From contig JAIKYD010000107.1 of assembly GCA_024683485.1 (NCBI GenBank), positions 1 to 64,000 on the forward strand: a DNA stretch of 64,000 nucleotides, given 5' to 3'. Shown one piece after another: positions 17,207-26,645 of this stretch. The DNA comes from Saccharofermentans sp. Its GTDB lineage: Bacteria > Bacillota > Clostridia > Saccharofermentanales > Saccharofermentanaceae. Position 1 is the first letter of the stretch; each line of letters opens with the position of its first letter. A program made the translations under genes and the position numbers. The notes under the pieces were generated by a model that was given only the letters and a program-made list of their open reading frames with translations, had not been told where the DNA came from and made no database searches.

Positions 17207-18770
17207 GTGACTCATCGATAAGCTCCTGGATATCATACCTGCTGTAAAGGTCTATACGGGAAAATATGTGGCCGTGCGCACTAAGGTCATCGACGAACGT
17301 GTGATAATTCACGCGGTCAGGCACATCCGGCAGGCGCAGAGGGTACCAGACATCAGAACCGCCAAACAGCACGATCACGTTGGACTCAGTTGTCTGCGAC
17401 CATGTGATTAGATCATCATGAAGTGAGCGGTCGAAAGACAGTGTCCCGAGAACTTCGGGATACAAAAACATCTTAAGGCTCAGCATGTCTTCCATATCTT
17501 CGGTAACGGCAAGTGTGGCACCGCTGCCGTCGGCTTCGAGCGCATCGCGCAAGTACGAGAAGTCTACCCGGAAGTAGCCGAGTTCCTTCAGGCACTGAAC
17601 ATAATATGGATAGTAATCGTAAGGAAGCGGCTCAGATTGTCCACTCATATCGTATGTATCTTCCCCGGCAGGTCTGTCGCCGGTCAGAAGATAATAGAGT
17701 TCATCGGTGTAGCCGTCTTCCCCCTTCAGATCGAGCACCTTGCGGATCGAATCGAAGTCCTGTGCGTACTGCCAGGTGCGGATAGCAAAACCGTGGACGA
17801 GATAATCATATATGATCTCCGGTGTTGCAATATCAGTGTATGTCTCACCGTTCTCCGCGATGTATTTGCAACATCTTTCCTGAAGCTCATCACGGTTCTT
17901 GATAGCTTCAACCTGCAGATCAAGAACGAGTTTGCGGTATTCTGCCGCCTGCTCAGGTCCATATCTGTCGTCACCGATCGTCTCGTAGATGTTCTTCATA
18001 AAGCATTCTTCCTGCGGACCCGACATGACCGGTGCGATCTGCGGAACAAAGACGTTCGCATCATCAGGGAAATACATCGACTGGACCATAGTAGCTATGC
18101 CGCCTTTGCTTGCACCTGTCATCATCCATTTTGCCGGCAGGACTTTTCTGAGTTCGGTTATTATATGGTGGAAATCACACGCAGCATTATAGCTTGTCAG
18201 GTATTCCCAGTATTTAGGATCGTGGTTGTCCAGATCTGCCGGTCTGGACTTTCCGAAAAACCTGTATTCAGCACTGATGTAGTTAACAACATGACTTACA
18301 GCGTATGAATCCAGATAACTTGCATAGATCAAAGTGTTATCGTTCAGATAATAACCACTGACATAGAACTCGTTGACATCCGCCCCGGTATACGACAGCG
18401 AGACCCGCTGCTCAAAAGTACCTTTGGACGGATCATTCCAGTCAAGCGGCTGTTCAAAATATATTACGTAATTCTCCTGATCACTAAAGGACTGGTTTGG
18501 CGAACCCATATAGGATTCTGGAGATACGGTTATATCTTCAACACGGGTGACCCCGTCAAGTGACTCAAGAGCTTCGATGCTGAACTCAGGCAGCTGCTCT
18601 TCAGGCTCAGTTTCAGTCCCGGTTTCTGTCTCAATCTCAGTTCCGGTCACTGAAGGTTCGGTTTCCGTTATCTGGTCCGGGTGCGAAAAGCAGCCTGTCA
18701 AAAGATTGGCTGCAATAACAGTCAACGTTCCAATGGCGATTATCTCTTTTATGTCATAGAATTTTTTCAT
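17181..18770 (-). CDS. S37-family (PS-10-like) secreted serine peptidase, lipoprotein
   Basis: The 529-residue precursor has a lipobox (LLTGC, Cys27) and a Thr/Glu-rich spacer of about 35 residues. It then has an alpha/beta-hydrolase body related to family S37 aminopeptidases of Streptomyces: YYLNDNTLIYASYLDSYAVS, the nucleophile elbow MTGASKGG with Ser221, an Asp in FGGSDVWYPLRLPD and a His in LSAHGHIFSRI. It is expected to cut short peptides outside the membrane and could feed peptide uptake. The gene stands alone. Confidence 0.8.
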   Translation of the reverse strand: MKKFYDIKEIIAIGTLTVIAANLLTGCFSHPDQITETEPSVTGTEIETETGTETEPEEQLPEFSIEALESLDGVTRVEDITVSPESYMGSPNQSFSDQENYVIYFEQPLDWNDPSKGTFEQRVSLSYTGADVNEFYVSGYYLNDNTLIYASYLDSYAVSHVVNYISAEYRFFGKSRPADLDNHDPKYWEYLTSYNAACDFHHIITELRKVLPAKWMMTGASKGGIATMVQSMYFPDDANVFVPQIAPVMSGPQEECFMKNIYETIGDDRYGPEQAAEYRKLVLDLQVEAIKNRDELQERCCKYIAENGETYTDIATPEIIYDYLVHGFAIRTWQYAQDFDSIRKVLDLKGEDGYTDELYYLLTGDRPAGEDTYDMSGQSEPLPYDYYPYYVQCLKELGYFRVDFSYLRDALEADGSGATLAVTEDMEDMLSLKMFLYPEVLGTLSFDRSLHDDLITWSQTTESNVIVLFGGSDVWYPLRLPDVPDRVNYHTFVDDLSAHGHIFSRIDLYSRYDIQELIDESLRNPSQPT

Positions 18771-18894
18771 ACAAAACCATCATGCAATCTTGGCTTTCCG
18801 CAGGATAAACATTTACCGCCGCCCTTATTTCGATACATACAGGAAGGGCATACCCATTCTGTATATCCGGTCCTTTGCCTCTAATAGAAAAATA

Positions 18895-19665
18895 TTAAGT
18901 GTTCATAGACTTTACAGTATCAGCCGGTTTAACTGTCATTTCAGCCCAGGCAGGTATCAGTCCGCTTTTGACGGCATTTCTTACCGATCTGATATTTGAC
19001 CATGCGGTACAGTAGAACGGAACCTTGTCACGATCAAGTATCTCTAATGCGAGTTTTGATGTTAAGGCAGAGGCTATGCCGTTTCTTCTGTACCCGGGCA
19101 GAACATCAACCCCGATCTGCCACATTTCGTCCGCATCAGCAGAACAACCTGCCAGACCAACGAGTTTTCCTCCGTCGTAAGCTCCGACAGCAAGCATATC
19201 AAGTTGTTTTCTGTCACTGCACAAAGCATTTGACCATTCTTGCAGGTAAAGATCTTCAAACTGTCCTTTTTCCAATACCCGCATTTCAAACACACAGGGC
19301 AGGCTTGCAAGTCTGTTTACATCAGGAAGATAGTATTCCGCCATAAAACATGTAGTCTGGCCTTTAGATGACAATCTCTCATTCAGCCAATGCATATTCG
19401 GAGTCTCAAAACAGTGATAAAACTCAAACTTAGATATGTATTCAGCCACTATGTCAGCAACTTCATCTGTTACAGCAGCGACAACATTGTTCCCATAAGA
19501 AATGAAATCGCATCCTATTGGAAGCTTATAATACCTTTTTGCATTAGAACCCATGTTTAATGGAACTACAACATTTTTATCTGAGAGGAAATCTTCAGCC
19601 TTACAGCCAATATCAGCTGCAGACTGCTCCATAGCAATATGTAATATGTCTTTATTGGTCATCAT
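18895..19665 (-). CDS. GNAT-family acetyltransferase, two-domain form
   Basis: The 256-residue protein has an N-terminal domain of about 120 residues without recognisable motifs. A GNAT domain follows, with the acetyl-CoA loop LPGYRRNGIASALTSKLALE and a final strand SNIRSVRNAVKSGL. This layout resembles GNAT enzymes of 250-270 residues found in Firmicutes. It ends 10 bases upstream-strand of the Nudix gene 19675-20196, so the two likely share a transcript. The substrate is unknown. Confidence 0.8.
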   Translation of the reverse strand: MMTNKDILHIAMEQSAADIGCKAEDFLSDKNVVVPLNMGSNAKRYYKLPIGCDFISYGNNVVAAVTDEVADIVAEYISKFEFYHCFETPNMHWLNERLSSKGQTTCFMAEYYLPDVNRLASLPCVFEMRVLEKGQFEDLYLQEWSNALCSDRKQLDMLAVGAYDGGKLVGLAGCSADADEMWQIGVDVLPGYRRNGIASALTSKLALEILDRDKVPFYCTAWSNIRSVRNAVKSGLIPAWAEMTVKPADTVKSMNT

Positions 19666-19674
19666 ATATCAAGT

Positions 19675-20196
19675 TTATCTCAAAGTATTAATATATTTCT
19701 CATATCTTTGGTTATGTGCTTTCATGGAATCCTCAGCATCCACATACAAAAGGAATCCTTCTATATCGACCCACTTATAATCCGTGGTCTCGCCCTCCTG
19801 AAGGACTACGCTGTCTTTATCACAACTGACCTTCGCAATGTATGAATAATACATTGCATGGCTGCTGTCCTTAAAAAGTGTCCCGACGAGTTCTAAGGAA
19901 TCCGCTGTCAGCCCGGTTTCTTCGAACATCTCCCTTTTTGCAGCTTCCAGCGGTTCTTCTCCACTAACGGCAGAACCTCCTGCACTTGCTTCCCAGTATC
20001 CGGGATAAACATCTTTTATATCGCTTCTTTTGGTCAAAAGGTACGTTCCGTCGCTGTGTAATATCAGGATATCCACTACCAGATGATACCTGCCTTCAGG
20101 AATGTTCTTATAGGTTCCGAATCCCCTCTCGTATGTCTCACCGGTCCTGTTCCCGTCACGGTCATAGAGATCCCATATTTCCTTTGTTCCGTCCAT
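19675..20196 (-). CDS. Nudix hydrolase, IDI/YfcD-like
   Basis: The 173-residue enzyme has a complete Nudix box at about 73-95 (GGSAVSGEEPLEAAKREMFE followed by ETGL), which binds metal and hydrolyses nucleoside-diphosphate-X compounds. The N-terminus EIWDLYDRDGNRTGETYERG and LLTKRSDIKDVYPGYWEAS match the subgroup related to isopentenyl-diphosphate isomerase, whose members in Firmicutes have unassigned substrates. It lies 5' of the GNAT gene on the same strand. Confidence 0.9.
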   Translation of the reverse strand: MDGTKEIWDLYDRDGNRTGETYERGFGTYKNIPEGRYHLVVDILILHSDGTYLLTKRSDIKDVYPGYWEASAGGSAVSGEEPLEAAKREMFEETGLTADSLELVGTLFKDSSHAMYYSYIAKVSCDKDSVVLQEGETTDYKWVDIEGFLLYVDAEDSMKAHNQRYEKYINTLR

Positions 20197-20348
20197 CAGT
20201 TTTCCTCACTTAATCTATTCATCACATATACTATTGTATCAGTAGCAACAGCACCTGCCAAAAACAGTTATATTCCATTAAAGAAATAACACAAAGCGTT
20301 TTTCTTTGTCAGATGTGATAATGTATATTCTGTTAAATAATCAGTGAG

Positions 20349-20882
20349 ATGTGTGGTTGCAGTAATATGAGACGGTTATTCGAGATAGATCTGAAAGATT
20401 ACGATGGCTGCACGAAGGTTTTCAGAAGACCTTCTGCAAGGGCGATCATTTTCAGGGACAGCAAGATAGCGCTTGTTTATGCCACGAATGAGAAGTACTA
20501 CAAGTTCCCCGGCGGTGGAATCCATGAAGATGAAGATAAGAAGGAAGCGCTGATCAGAGAAGTCAAAGAGGAAGCAGGACTCTCAGTAATACCTGAGAGC
20601 ATTACTGAATACGGCAGCGTGCTCCGCAGACAAAAGAGCGATAAAGATGCGGATACAGTTTTCGAGCAGGAAAACTACTATTACCGCTGCGAAGTTGAAG
20701 ACAAGTCCGGAGAACAAAACCTTGATGAATATGAGAAGGATGCCGGCTTCGTGCTCGTCTATGTTGATATTGAGGAAGCGATAAAGACCAATGGTGAATA
20801 CAGAAGTGAATGCTTCTTCAATGAAGTCATGATAGGACGTGAGAAACGGGTCCTGGAGATGTTGTTATCAGACGGATGTTAA
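20349..20882 (+). CDS. Nudix hydrolase, MutT-like
   Basis: The 177-residue protein has a full Nudix box at about 55-77 (GGGIHEDEDKKEALIREVKE followed by EAGL) after the strand KFPGGG. The ATG at 20367 (MRRLFEIDL) is an alternative start; neither start has a strong ribosome site. The last four bases overlap the end of the convergent GNAT fusion gene. The substrate is unknown. Confidence 0.88.
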   Translation: MCGCSNMRRLFEIDLKDYDGCTKVFRRPSARAIIFRDSKIALVYATNEKYYKFPGGGIHEDEDKKEALIREVKEEAGLSVIPESITEYGSVLRRQKSDKDADTVFEQENYYYRCEVEDKSGEQNLDEYEKDAGFVLVYVDIEEAIKTNGEYRSECFFNEVMIGREKRVLEMLLSDGC

Positions 20883-21868
20883 CCACACTTGATGCGTTTT
20901 CCGTGAATCTCACACTCCTGAATCCTGGTACCATCCTTCCTGATCACAACGTTTTCCCACTTAAAACTGTCAGAAGTAATATCCGAGAATATCCAATAAG
21001 TGTCCTCCTGATCCAGGACCTTGCCTACAAGTTTATCCCCTTCTTTGGTAAAACAAAGTCTCTTCATACAGTGATCACATGTATAGCAGACGTCATAACA
21101 CTTATCTTTGGCATTGAACATGCGGAAAGATGTGCCATACTCGCCGTCAGGCTGAGGGTTCTTCTCTTTGGTTGCTCTGGAAGGGAAAATGAAGATATCC
21201 TGAATTCCGGCACCCTCAAGAATCCTCCTGAATATCCATTCGCCTTTCACATATCTTTTCTGACCGTCATATTCGTCGTAATAGTCGCAGTCCCAATCAC
21301 CGATAAGTGGTGCGAACCAGTCATAACCGTCAGGAATCTTATCCGTCTTCCCGCATAATAATGCATCAATAAAACTGTCTGTTTCCAATAAACTTATCTC
21401 AAGATATCCGCATGTAAACGGGAAGAAATCGAATTTCTCGGTTCCGGTATGTGTAAACCCATGATCTTCATACCATTTGCGGAGAACAGTATTCTCTTCA
21501 ACAATACTAAGCTTCATCTTTGGAAAACCGAGAGCTTTGGCACGCTCCAACGCATCATTCAGCAAAATCCCTCCAATACCGCTGTGCCTGTATTCCGGCA
21601 AAACGCAGAGACTGCCTAATTCGCATTCCTTTGCCGTCGGGAAAGCAAGATTATAGTATCCGACCATCTTGCCATTGTCGAAATATCCGAACATCGGGCG
21701 GTGCTGTTCGTCCATCCAGAAATTAACTTTTGCTTCATCCGTAGCATACGCCGTAAAACGCGGTGCATTCTCCGGCGTGATATTAAACTCTTTTCCTACT
21801 GTCAAAAAACTGGTACGTATAACATTCACGCACTCGGGTATATCCTGTTTTGTCAGCTGTCTTATCAT
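20879..21868 (-). CDS. GNAT acetyltransferase fused to a DUF1579-like domain
   Basis: Residues 1-155 are a GNAT domain: the acetyl-CoA loop is in LPEYRHSGIGGILLNDALER, and LRKWYEDHGF closes the fold. Residues about 190-329 form a lipocalin-like beta-barrel of the DUF1579 type (LIGDWDCDYYDEYDG, GEWIFRRILEGAGIQDIFIF). In free-standing form that domain is thought to bind a small ligand. The fusion suggests the barrel presents the substrate or senses its level, but this is inference. AAGGAT precedes the ATG. Confidence 0.8.
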   Translation of the reverse strand: MIRQLTKQDIPECVNVIRTSFLTVGKEFNITPENAPRFTAYATDEAKVNFWMDEQHRPMFGYFDNGKMVGYYNLAFPTAKECELGSLCVLPEYRHSGIGGILLNDALERAKALGFPKMKLSIVEENTVLRKWYEDHGFTHTGTEKFDFFPFTCGYLEISLLETDSFIDALLCGKTDKIPDGYDWFAPLIGDWDCDYYDEYDGQKRYVKGEWIFRRILEGAGIQDIFIFPSRATKEKNPQPDGEYGTSFRMFNAKDKCYDVCYTCDHCMKRLCFTKEGDKLVGKVLDQEDTYWIFSDITSDSFKWENVVIRKDGTRIQECEIHGKRIKCG

Positions 21869-22003
21869 GATCTTTATCCTTTATCTGTTCATACTTTAAG
21901 CCATTAATGAATCAGGCAAATTCAATTATAAAACCATTCCCAATAAATGTCCTCACCGGCATCTGATAATCCCCTGACTTTACCATTCAAGATAATCAGC
22001 CAT

Positions 22004-22031
22004 TTGTCATTTGCGTAATGAGATATATTAT
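22004..22031 (+). promoter_or_regulatory. Sigma-A-type promoter
   Basis: TTGTCA (22004-22009) and TATTAT (22026-22031) are separated by 16 bases, 31 bases before the ATG at 22062. Confidence 0.5.
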
Positions 22032-22061
22032 AAAACTGAAATTGGAATAGGAGATACGTTT

Positions 22062-22805
22062 ATGGCATTTGCAGGAATGTTCTTGGCAGCTATTTTTATT
22101 ATCATTGCGGTAATTGTTTATGCTATTGCTTTAGTGGAATTGATCGTCGGCATAATACTCTTATGCAAGAAGAAAAAGGTCCCGGGGATCATTCTCCTGG
22201 TATTGTCAACAATACCGGCGATCGTCACGATAGTATTTGTGCTCGTTAATGTTTTCCAGAATCAATTCCGGGAATTCGAGACATATGACGGCAACACAGT
22301 TACGGTCAATATGAGTTATGTAAACCGCATGTATGATCTTCTCAGAGAGAAAGACATGGACGGTCTTGATGAACTCCTCGACAAGCATCCGGAGCTTATT
22401 TATTATCAGGATATAAATCATGAAACTCTTTTAGAATTTGGTGTCATGAGCTGCAGCATTAATGTAATGGAGATCGCGTATGATCATGGTGCGAGATTCG
22501 ATTAAGAGACGGTTTTTGAACATGTAGTGATGGACCATTCTCTTGAGTCTTTTGCTGATGAAACATACTGGAATTTTATATACAGTTACAATGATGATTT
22601 TGAGCCCTGGATCGTCCCGGGTGAGGCGACTGATGAGATCATCGAAGCCGCGAAATTCGCAGTAGATCACGGTGCAGAGACAGTCTGGGACAGACCTGGC
22701 ATAACGTGGACATTTGCCGAGCAGATGGAAGCGTGGACAAAGTCAGACGGAGTATATTCTGACAAGGACAAAGAACTTGTCAGATACGCACGGTCGGTCT
22801 GCTGA
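22062..22805 (+). pseudogene. Membrane protein with ankyrin-like tail, broken by one in-frame TAA
   Basis: The ATG at 22062 has AGGAG eight bases upstream. Two membrane segments (FLAAIFIIIAVIVYAIALVE, IILLVLSTIPAIVTIVFVLV) are followed by an ankyrin-like region (LLREKDMDGLDELLDKHPEL, INVMEIAYDHGARFD). A TAA at 22503-22505 interrupts it. The same frame then continues without shift as ETVFEHVVMDHSLESFADET to KELVRYARSVC, with a second ankyrin-like unit IEAAKFAVDHGAETV. The two halves are clearly one gene of about 247 codons. A single base change from GAA, CAA or AAA explains the stop. No internal ribosome site is seen, so only the first 147 residues would normally be made. Confidence 0.75.
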
Positions 22806-22818
22806 AACAGAATTATTG

Positions 22819-22838
22819 AGCCCGGATCACTCCGGGCT
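22819..22838. terminator. Hairpin between convergent genes
   Basis: A perfect stem AGCCCGGA / TCCGGGCT with a 4-base loop lies just after the plus-strand stop codon. No T-run follows directly (TTTTT comes 13 bases later), so termination efficiency is uncertain. Confidence 0.45.
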
Positions 22839-22865
22839 GCAATAGTAATCTTTTTAATGCAAAGA

Positions 22866-23534
22866 TCAGAAATCTTTCATCATAGCTCTGAGATCATCAT
22901 CGGATTTATCTCCGAGTGACGCCGATGCGAAGAACTTGGCTTCCATGACTGCAACAGCTTTGCCGTCCTTAACAAATACGATATCGTAGACACCGGGTTC
23001 TGCATAATCGGGATTCAGATATAATGCACCCCACTGATCGCCTGCCGCTTCGGGCTTTTCCAACGTGCATGTGGCAAGCACTCTGACGTCTTCTTCGGTA
23101 TAACCCATTTCCGTATAAGCTTTAGCATCATCTGCATGTTTAAATACATAGACCCACAAATTGTCGGTGCCGTTCGTATCAGGATAAAACTCGACCCATT
23201 CGTTCAGTTCGAAAACGCATCTTATTCCCTTTACGTCAGGATCCTTCTCAATAAATTCCCCAGAGCCAAGACAGTTGCCTTTTACAGTTATGCCTTTAAT
23301 CGCAGGACCGCCATCAGCGTCTTTATCAAACTGATAGAGCTCACCGGGCAACAGCGTCACAACATCTGCCCCTGCATTATTCTTTGTGGCATCCGCATTG
23401 CCGCCTGCGTCAGCTTCTGATCCGGTTTCCTTGGCTAAAGCTGACGATGTGGATCCGGTTTTATCCGTCCTGCTGCACGCAGCAAACGACAAGAGCATCG
23501 AAGCCGAAAGGATTAGTGCAAATATCTATTTCAT
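22866..23534 (-). pseudogene. Lipoprotein gene with a TAG at codon 3
   Basis: GGAGG lies eight bases before an ATG at 23534 that reads Met-Lys-stop (TAG at 23526-23528). It continues in the same frame as IFALILSASMLLSFAACS, a textbook lipoprotein signal peptide with lipobox FAAC. The next in-frame ATG, at 23498, starts inside the signal peptide and would give a short, poorly charged signal. The mature part of about 190 residues has a spacer rich in Ala/Gly/Asp and a beta-rich domain (ELYQFDKDADGGPAIKGITV, GVYDIVFVKDGKAVAVMEAK). The gene is probably off unless re-initiation occurs; a sequencing error cannot be excluded. Confidence 0.7.
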
Positions 23535-23648
23535 AACGGTTGCCTCCAAAAAATGAATACCTGTCTCACAGTTATACTTATAGCATACAAGGTCAAAATA
23601 AAAAAATACAAACCATGAATATTTTTATCCGGGACCTGCCTTTGAATG

Positions 23649-26036
23649 CTACATCTCTCCGACATACTTGGTTGTCCTGTCATTAAGATACTTAATGACA
23701 TCATCAATGGAACGGTCGCCGGCAAAGTAAGGTGTGACCTCCTCCATCACAAAACCAACGATTGTATAATCCTCATAATAGTATGTAGAGATCGTTGACA
23801 TGCTGTTTTGGAAAGACTCGCTCATATCATCTGTTGCATATTTGTCCGCGTATGCCATTTCCACGCCGGAAGCCGGTATAAACACACCGTTTTCTACCGA
23901 TTCGCGGTACTGTGCATATTTCTCATTATTAAGTTGTGACAGGCTCTCGATATTCCTGGCCATTATCTCCCTGTTGGTTACGATATTCCTGAAACTGCAG
24001 TCAGCGGATTTGAAAGCGCTGCCGGCAAAAAGGTAATTAATAAATTTTTTGCAGCCGTCTTTAACGTCGGTAGTTGCCGATACGGATATTGTCTCAAGTG
24101 CCTTGAACCTCGGACCGGATTCATCTACAGAAGGCGTTCCAATAATGGTATAGCGTTGTTTTTGTCTGCGGCATGCATGCACATACTCAAGAAAATCCGT
24201 GATCTTTGCATAACAGCATTCAGTTCTTAATCTGTGATTCCAGTCGTACAAATAATCTACCGGAATACTCGCTTCATCATCATATCCGAAATTGTCTCTT
24301 GCATACTCTATGACAGTACGGAACTGATCTGTTCCGAAATCAACGCGGTCACCTTCCAGAACACTTTTCGTATCTATACAGGAAAGAATAAAATCACGTT
24401 TGTTATAGTACGGTGAGAACGGATAATCATATGGAGAAAAGCCGTACAGATTATCTTCTATCAGTTTGTCATATTCTTCAAAAGTAATTCCGGCGGCACC
24501 GTCTTTTACCAGCTCTTCTTTTATAACAAGCCCTTCTATCTCCAGAGTCACCGGAAGGAAGTACAGCTTGCCGTCGATCCGCCCGGCTTCAAATATATTG
24601 TTATACTGTTTCTCCATAACCTCAGGATCAAGGAAGTCTGAAAGATCCATAAAGATATCATCGCTCATCGCAGATTCTTTCTGGATATCTATGGCCAGAT
24701 CCGGAGCATCATCACTTCTAAGGTCTTGTATCACCTCATATAATCTCGTCTCGTTCTCATCGGCATTCTGAACCATTCTGCCTAAAGTGAATCCGTTCTT
24801 ATGCTTATCCCAAACCCTGATAAGATATTCATTGTCTGTCTTATTGAATTCATACACCGCACTTGCCAGATATTCTGAAACATCCGAATCAAGAGGCAGT
24901 GCAAGCTCTATTATCTCTTTGCCGGCATGAGGGTTCTTATCAGCCTTCTTCAGTACTGTAACGGATTCAAAATAATCAGACTCCATCAATCCATAATTTG
25001 CAGAATCAGAATTGAATATGACTGTTCTTTCTTCAGTGCAGTTCAGGACTATGGAATAGTGAGATTGTTCTTCTGTGGATAAAGAATGAAAAAACGGTGT
25101 ATACCAGTTAGTGTCGACTACGGTCTGTGGCGTCATGTTGCTTACATTGATCTTCGTTATGTTTCCGAATGAATCGATCTGACACAGTTCACCATTATCC
25201 GTTGCTGTATATTCTGCTATATTGACCGTATCATCTTCTAAATCCAGAAGGCTCTTTTTGCTCTTGAGCTGTCCGTTATTCAGATCAAATTCCATGGAGA
25301 TGGTATCAGCTTCCTCATAACCTGCTGCATACAATGAGGAGGTCGATTCATCTATCGAGAAACCGTCAAACCAGTAACGCACATTTACAGTCGACAGATC
25401 GAGTTCACAATAGAACTCTTTGTCCTTAAACAATAACAGCTGCCAGTTGCCTGCCTGACTGCCTGAGTAATCACCCATCAGGATGACGACCGCATAATCT
25501 CCTATGCCTGTTATGTCGTATATGCTGGAATCCGGAATTCTAATAGCGTTGAGGCGTGAACTGTAAACATCCTTTACGTCCGATACCATTCCGGTTTCCG
25601 TATCGATGCTTACAAATGCCGGACCGCGCTTTTCTTTATTATTCAGATATACAGCAGCATTTAAGATCTTTCCATCAGGATCGGCATTTACAGTGAAAAT
25701 ATCCTGAACATAAAACCCGTCATAACATTTCACTTCCTGATGTTTTACCCGGTTACCGTCAAAATCATATACATCAAGAAGAGTTATGCAGGTTGCCCAT
25801 CTGTCCGGAGTCTTGGTGTAAATCGAGAATAGCCTGTCATTACTCGTGCAGATTTCACTGCCGCATAATTCATCGCCTTTTCCGACTTCTTTCTTGAGAT
25901 CAAATATTGTCGATTCATACCAGGGATCATCTTCTTTGACAACATTGTTTTTCTTTTTGACTGCCGAGCAGGATGCAAGTATCTGCATCAGCATGACAAA
26001 GATCATAGCAATAACAACAGACTTGAGTTTTCTCAT
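23649..26036 (-). CDS. Large lipoprotein: propeller-like N-half, solute-binding-like C-half
   Basis: The 795-residue protein has a lipobox (ILASC). About 350 residues of repeated beta segments (LFSIYTKTPDRWATCITLLD, GIGDYAVVILMGDYSG) suggest a beta-propeller. From about residue 390 it resembles family 1 ABC solute-binding proteins: LASAVYEFNKTDNEYLIRVW, APDLAIDIQKES, IDGKLYFLPVTLEIEGLVIK and a final YLNDRTTKY. Proteins of this mixed type are common in Ruminococcus and Lachnospiraceae. No permease genes are adjacent, so it may sense or bind a sugar rather than feed a dedicated importer. Confidence 0.7.
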   Translation of the reverse strand: MRKLKSVVIAMIFVMLMQILASCSAVKKKNNVVKEDDPWYESTIFDLKKEVGKGDELCGSEICTSNDRLFSIYTKTPDRWATCITLLDVYDFDGNRVKHQEVKCYDGFYVQDIFTVNADPDGKILNAAVYLNNKEKRGPAFVSIDTETGMVSDVKDVYSSRLNAIRIPDSSIYDITGIGDYAVVILMGDYSGSQAGNWQLLLFKDKEFYCELDLSTVNVRYWFDGFSIDESTSSLYAAGYEEADTISMEFDLNNGQLKSKKSLLDLEDDTVNIAEYTATDNGELCQIDSFGNITKINVSNMTPQTVVDTNWYTPFFHSLSTEEQSHYSIVLNCTEERTVIFNSDSANYGLMESDYFESVTVLKKADKNPHAGKEIIELALPLDSDVSEYLASAVYEFNKTDNEYLIRVWDKHKNGFTLGRMVQNADENETRLYEVIQDLRSDDAPDLAIDIQKESAMSDDIFMDLSDFLDPEVMEKQYNNIFEAGRIDGKLYFLPVTLEIEGLVIKEELVKDGAAGITFEEYDKLIEDNLYGFSPYDYPFSPYYNKRDFILSCIDTKSVLEGDRVDFGTDQFRTVIEYARDNFGYDDEASIPVDYLYDWNHRLRTECCYAKITDFLEYVHACRRQKQRYTIIGTPSVDESGPRFKALETISVSATTDVKDGCKKFINYLFAGSAFKSADCSFRNIVTNREIMARNIESLSQLNNEKYAQYRESVENGVFIPASGVEMAYADKYATDDMSESFQNSMSTISTYYYEDYTIVGFVMEEVTPYFAGDRSIDDVIKYLNDRTTKYVGEM

Positions 26037-26111
26037 ACACAGGTCCCCACTTATAATTCTTATTATCCCATGTATATTCTACAACCAAGTGGAATTAAAA
26101 AGATATACTTT

Positions 26112-26645
26112 TCAGACTTTTTTACGGTAGATAACCGATACATGAGTGATCTCATTTTCAGGATCCGGATACTCTTTCTCGAAATGCATACCGATTGATT
26201 CTGCAGTCTTATAAGAACCGGTGTTTGTATATTTGCAATATGAATAGAGAGCCGGATAGTCCGTGTTGGCAAAGGCCCAGTCGCGGACAGCAACTGCTGC
26301 TTCTTTTGCGTAGCCCTTATGCTGCTGATCAGCCCGGATGTGATATCCGATCTCAGGGAGCATCTCACCCTCAATATTCTGTAGCGTCAGCCCGCAGTCA
26401 CCGATCATCTCTCCGGTCTCTTTCAAGCACACAGCCCAAAGTCCAAAACCATTCTCACGGTAACGGTTTATATTTCTGATGATCCAGTCTCTGACTCTCT
26501 TCTCATCGAATGCATAAGGATAGTGCTGCATGATATCAGGATCCGCAAGGACCCTGTAAAGAGCATCATAATCATCCATATTCATTTCGCGTAAAAACAG
26601 TCTGTCTGTTTCTAATATTTTTCTGTGCTCCATTGTTTTGACCAT
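26112..26645 (-). CDS. RimJ/RimL-type GNAT acetyltransferase
   Basis: The 177-residue protein follows the RimJ/L pattern: LETDRLFLREMNMDDYDALY at the start, GDCGLTLQNIEGEMLPEIGY in the middle, the acetyl-CoA loop QQHKGYAKEAAVAVRDWAF and SYKTAESIGMHFEKEY at the end. Such enzymes acetylate N-terminal amines or small amines. Its first base coincides with the last base of the SPFH gene upstream, so the two are translated from one message. Confidence 0.88.
   Translation of the reverse strand: MVKTMEHRKILETDRLFLREMNMDDYDALYRVLADPDIMQHYPYAFDEKRVRDWIIRNINRYRENGFGLWAVCLKETGEMIGDCGLTLQNIEGEMLPEIGYHIRADQQHKGYAKEAAVAVRDWAFANTDYPALYSYCKYTNTGSYKTAESIGMHFEKEYPDPENEITHVSVIYRKKV

Noticed and set aside
22062-23534. 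Stop-codon reassignment (TAA and TAG both inside genes)
   Set aside because: All other genes in the window end normally at TAA, TAG and TGA, so the two stops are local mutations or errors.
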